Of a stretch of 42,223 bases of DNA, positions 42,147 to 42,223 are shown one piece after another (position 1 is the stretch's first letter; every line of letters starts with the position of its first letter). The translations under genes were made by a program, and so were the position numbers. The notes beneath the pieces are model-generated. The model was not told the DNA's origin. It saw only the letters and a list, made by a program, of their open reading frames with translations, and made no database searches. Source of the stretch: a virus; IMG/VR virus record IMGVR_UViG_3300005882_000002, positions 1 through 42,223 of that record, one strand, 5' to 3'.

Positions 42147-42223
42147 GAGTCGAAGTATAGTAAATTATATATGTTAATTTGAATTAATCTTTAATTGTTT
42201 ATCAACATTCCTTGTGTTAATAC

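Noticed and set aside
1-42223. Search for CRISPR arrays, tRNA genes, insertion sequences and integrase
   Set aside because: No regularly spaced repeats, tRNA-like cloverleaf, transposase or recombinase motifs were noticed on reading either strand; a covariance-model search was not possible.
42147-42223. Promoter for the minus-strand resolvase operon
   Set aside because: The leader is AT-rich, but the best candidate (TAATTTAC) misses two key positions of TAnnTTTG, so it is not annotated.

Overview
The window is the structural half of a lytic-type, tailed phage genome with podovirus-like (short tail) architecture, infecting a member of the Bacteroidota, most likely an aquatic flavobacterium-like host. 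Four observations support this host: intergenic promoters match the Bacteroidota -7 element TAnnTTTG, start codons follow A-rich stretches rather than Shine-Dalgarno sequences, one secreted protein ends in a type IX secretion (T9SS) sorting domain, and base composition is AT-rich. No integrase, tail sheath or tape-measure gene of the long-tailed type is visible. Assignment to a named genus or family is not possible from the sequence alone.

Layout. (1) 1-2000: small genes of unknown role on both strands, including a secreted protein and a winged-helix regulator on the minus strand. (2) 2029-6791: a fibre/decoration-like protein, small genes, a tandem GroES-like co-chaperonin, a possible small terminase, an HNH endonuclease and the large terminase. 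(3) 6829-15431: portal, small head genes, scaffold-like protein, major capsid protein, a beta-rich protein sharing a domain with the 2029 gene, and an unrecognised virion-type protein, bounded by intrinsic terminators. (4) 15512-34669: a new promoter, two connector/tail-tube proteins, a 1757-residue tail nozzle-type protein and three successive internal/ejection-type proteins ending with a 3162-residue polyvalent protein that carries an HEAYH metallopeptidase motif. (5) 34680-40992: a host-envelope and lysis module: a DUF5675-like protein, a 921-residue T9SS cargo protein, an outer-membrane beta-barrel candidate, a staphylococcal-nuclease-like enzyme, a membrane protein, a signal-bearing thioredoxin-fold protein without cysteines at the active site, a lipoprotein with a dockerin-like loop, and a holin-like protein. 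(6) 41058-42146: minus-strand genes headed by a T7 endonuclease I-like resolvase, probably the edge of the DNA metabolism region.

How the genes work together. Regions 2-4 encode DNA packaging, head assembly (co-chaperonin and scaffold helping the capsid protein), the short tail and the ejection apparatus. Region 5 appears to act on the infected cell's envelope. At least four of its products carry export signals, and one is addressed to the cell surface by the host's own T9SS. That phage-encoded surface protein, translationally coupled to a beta-barrel candidate, is the most unusual content of the window. Transcription seems to be divided by at least three hairpin terminators and five exact TATATTTG promoters. 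One of these lies face to face with the promoter of the winged-helix regulator.
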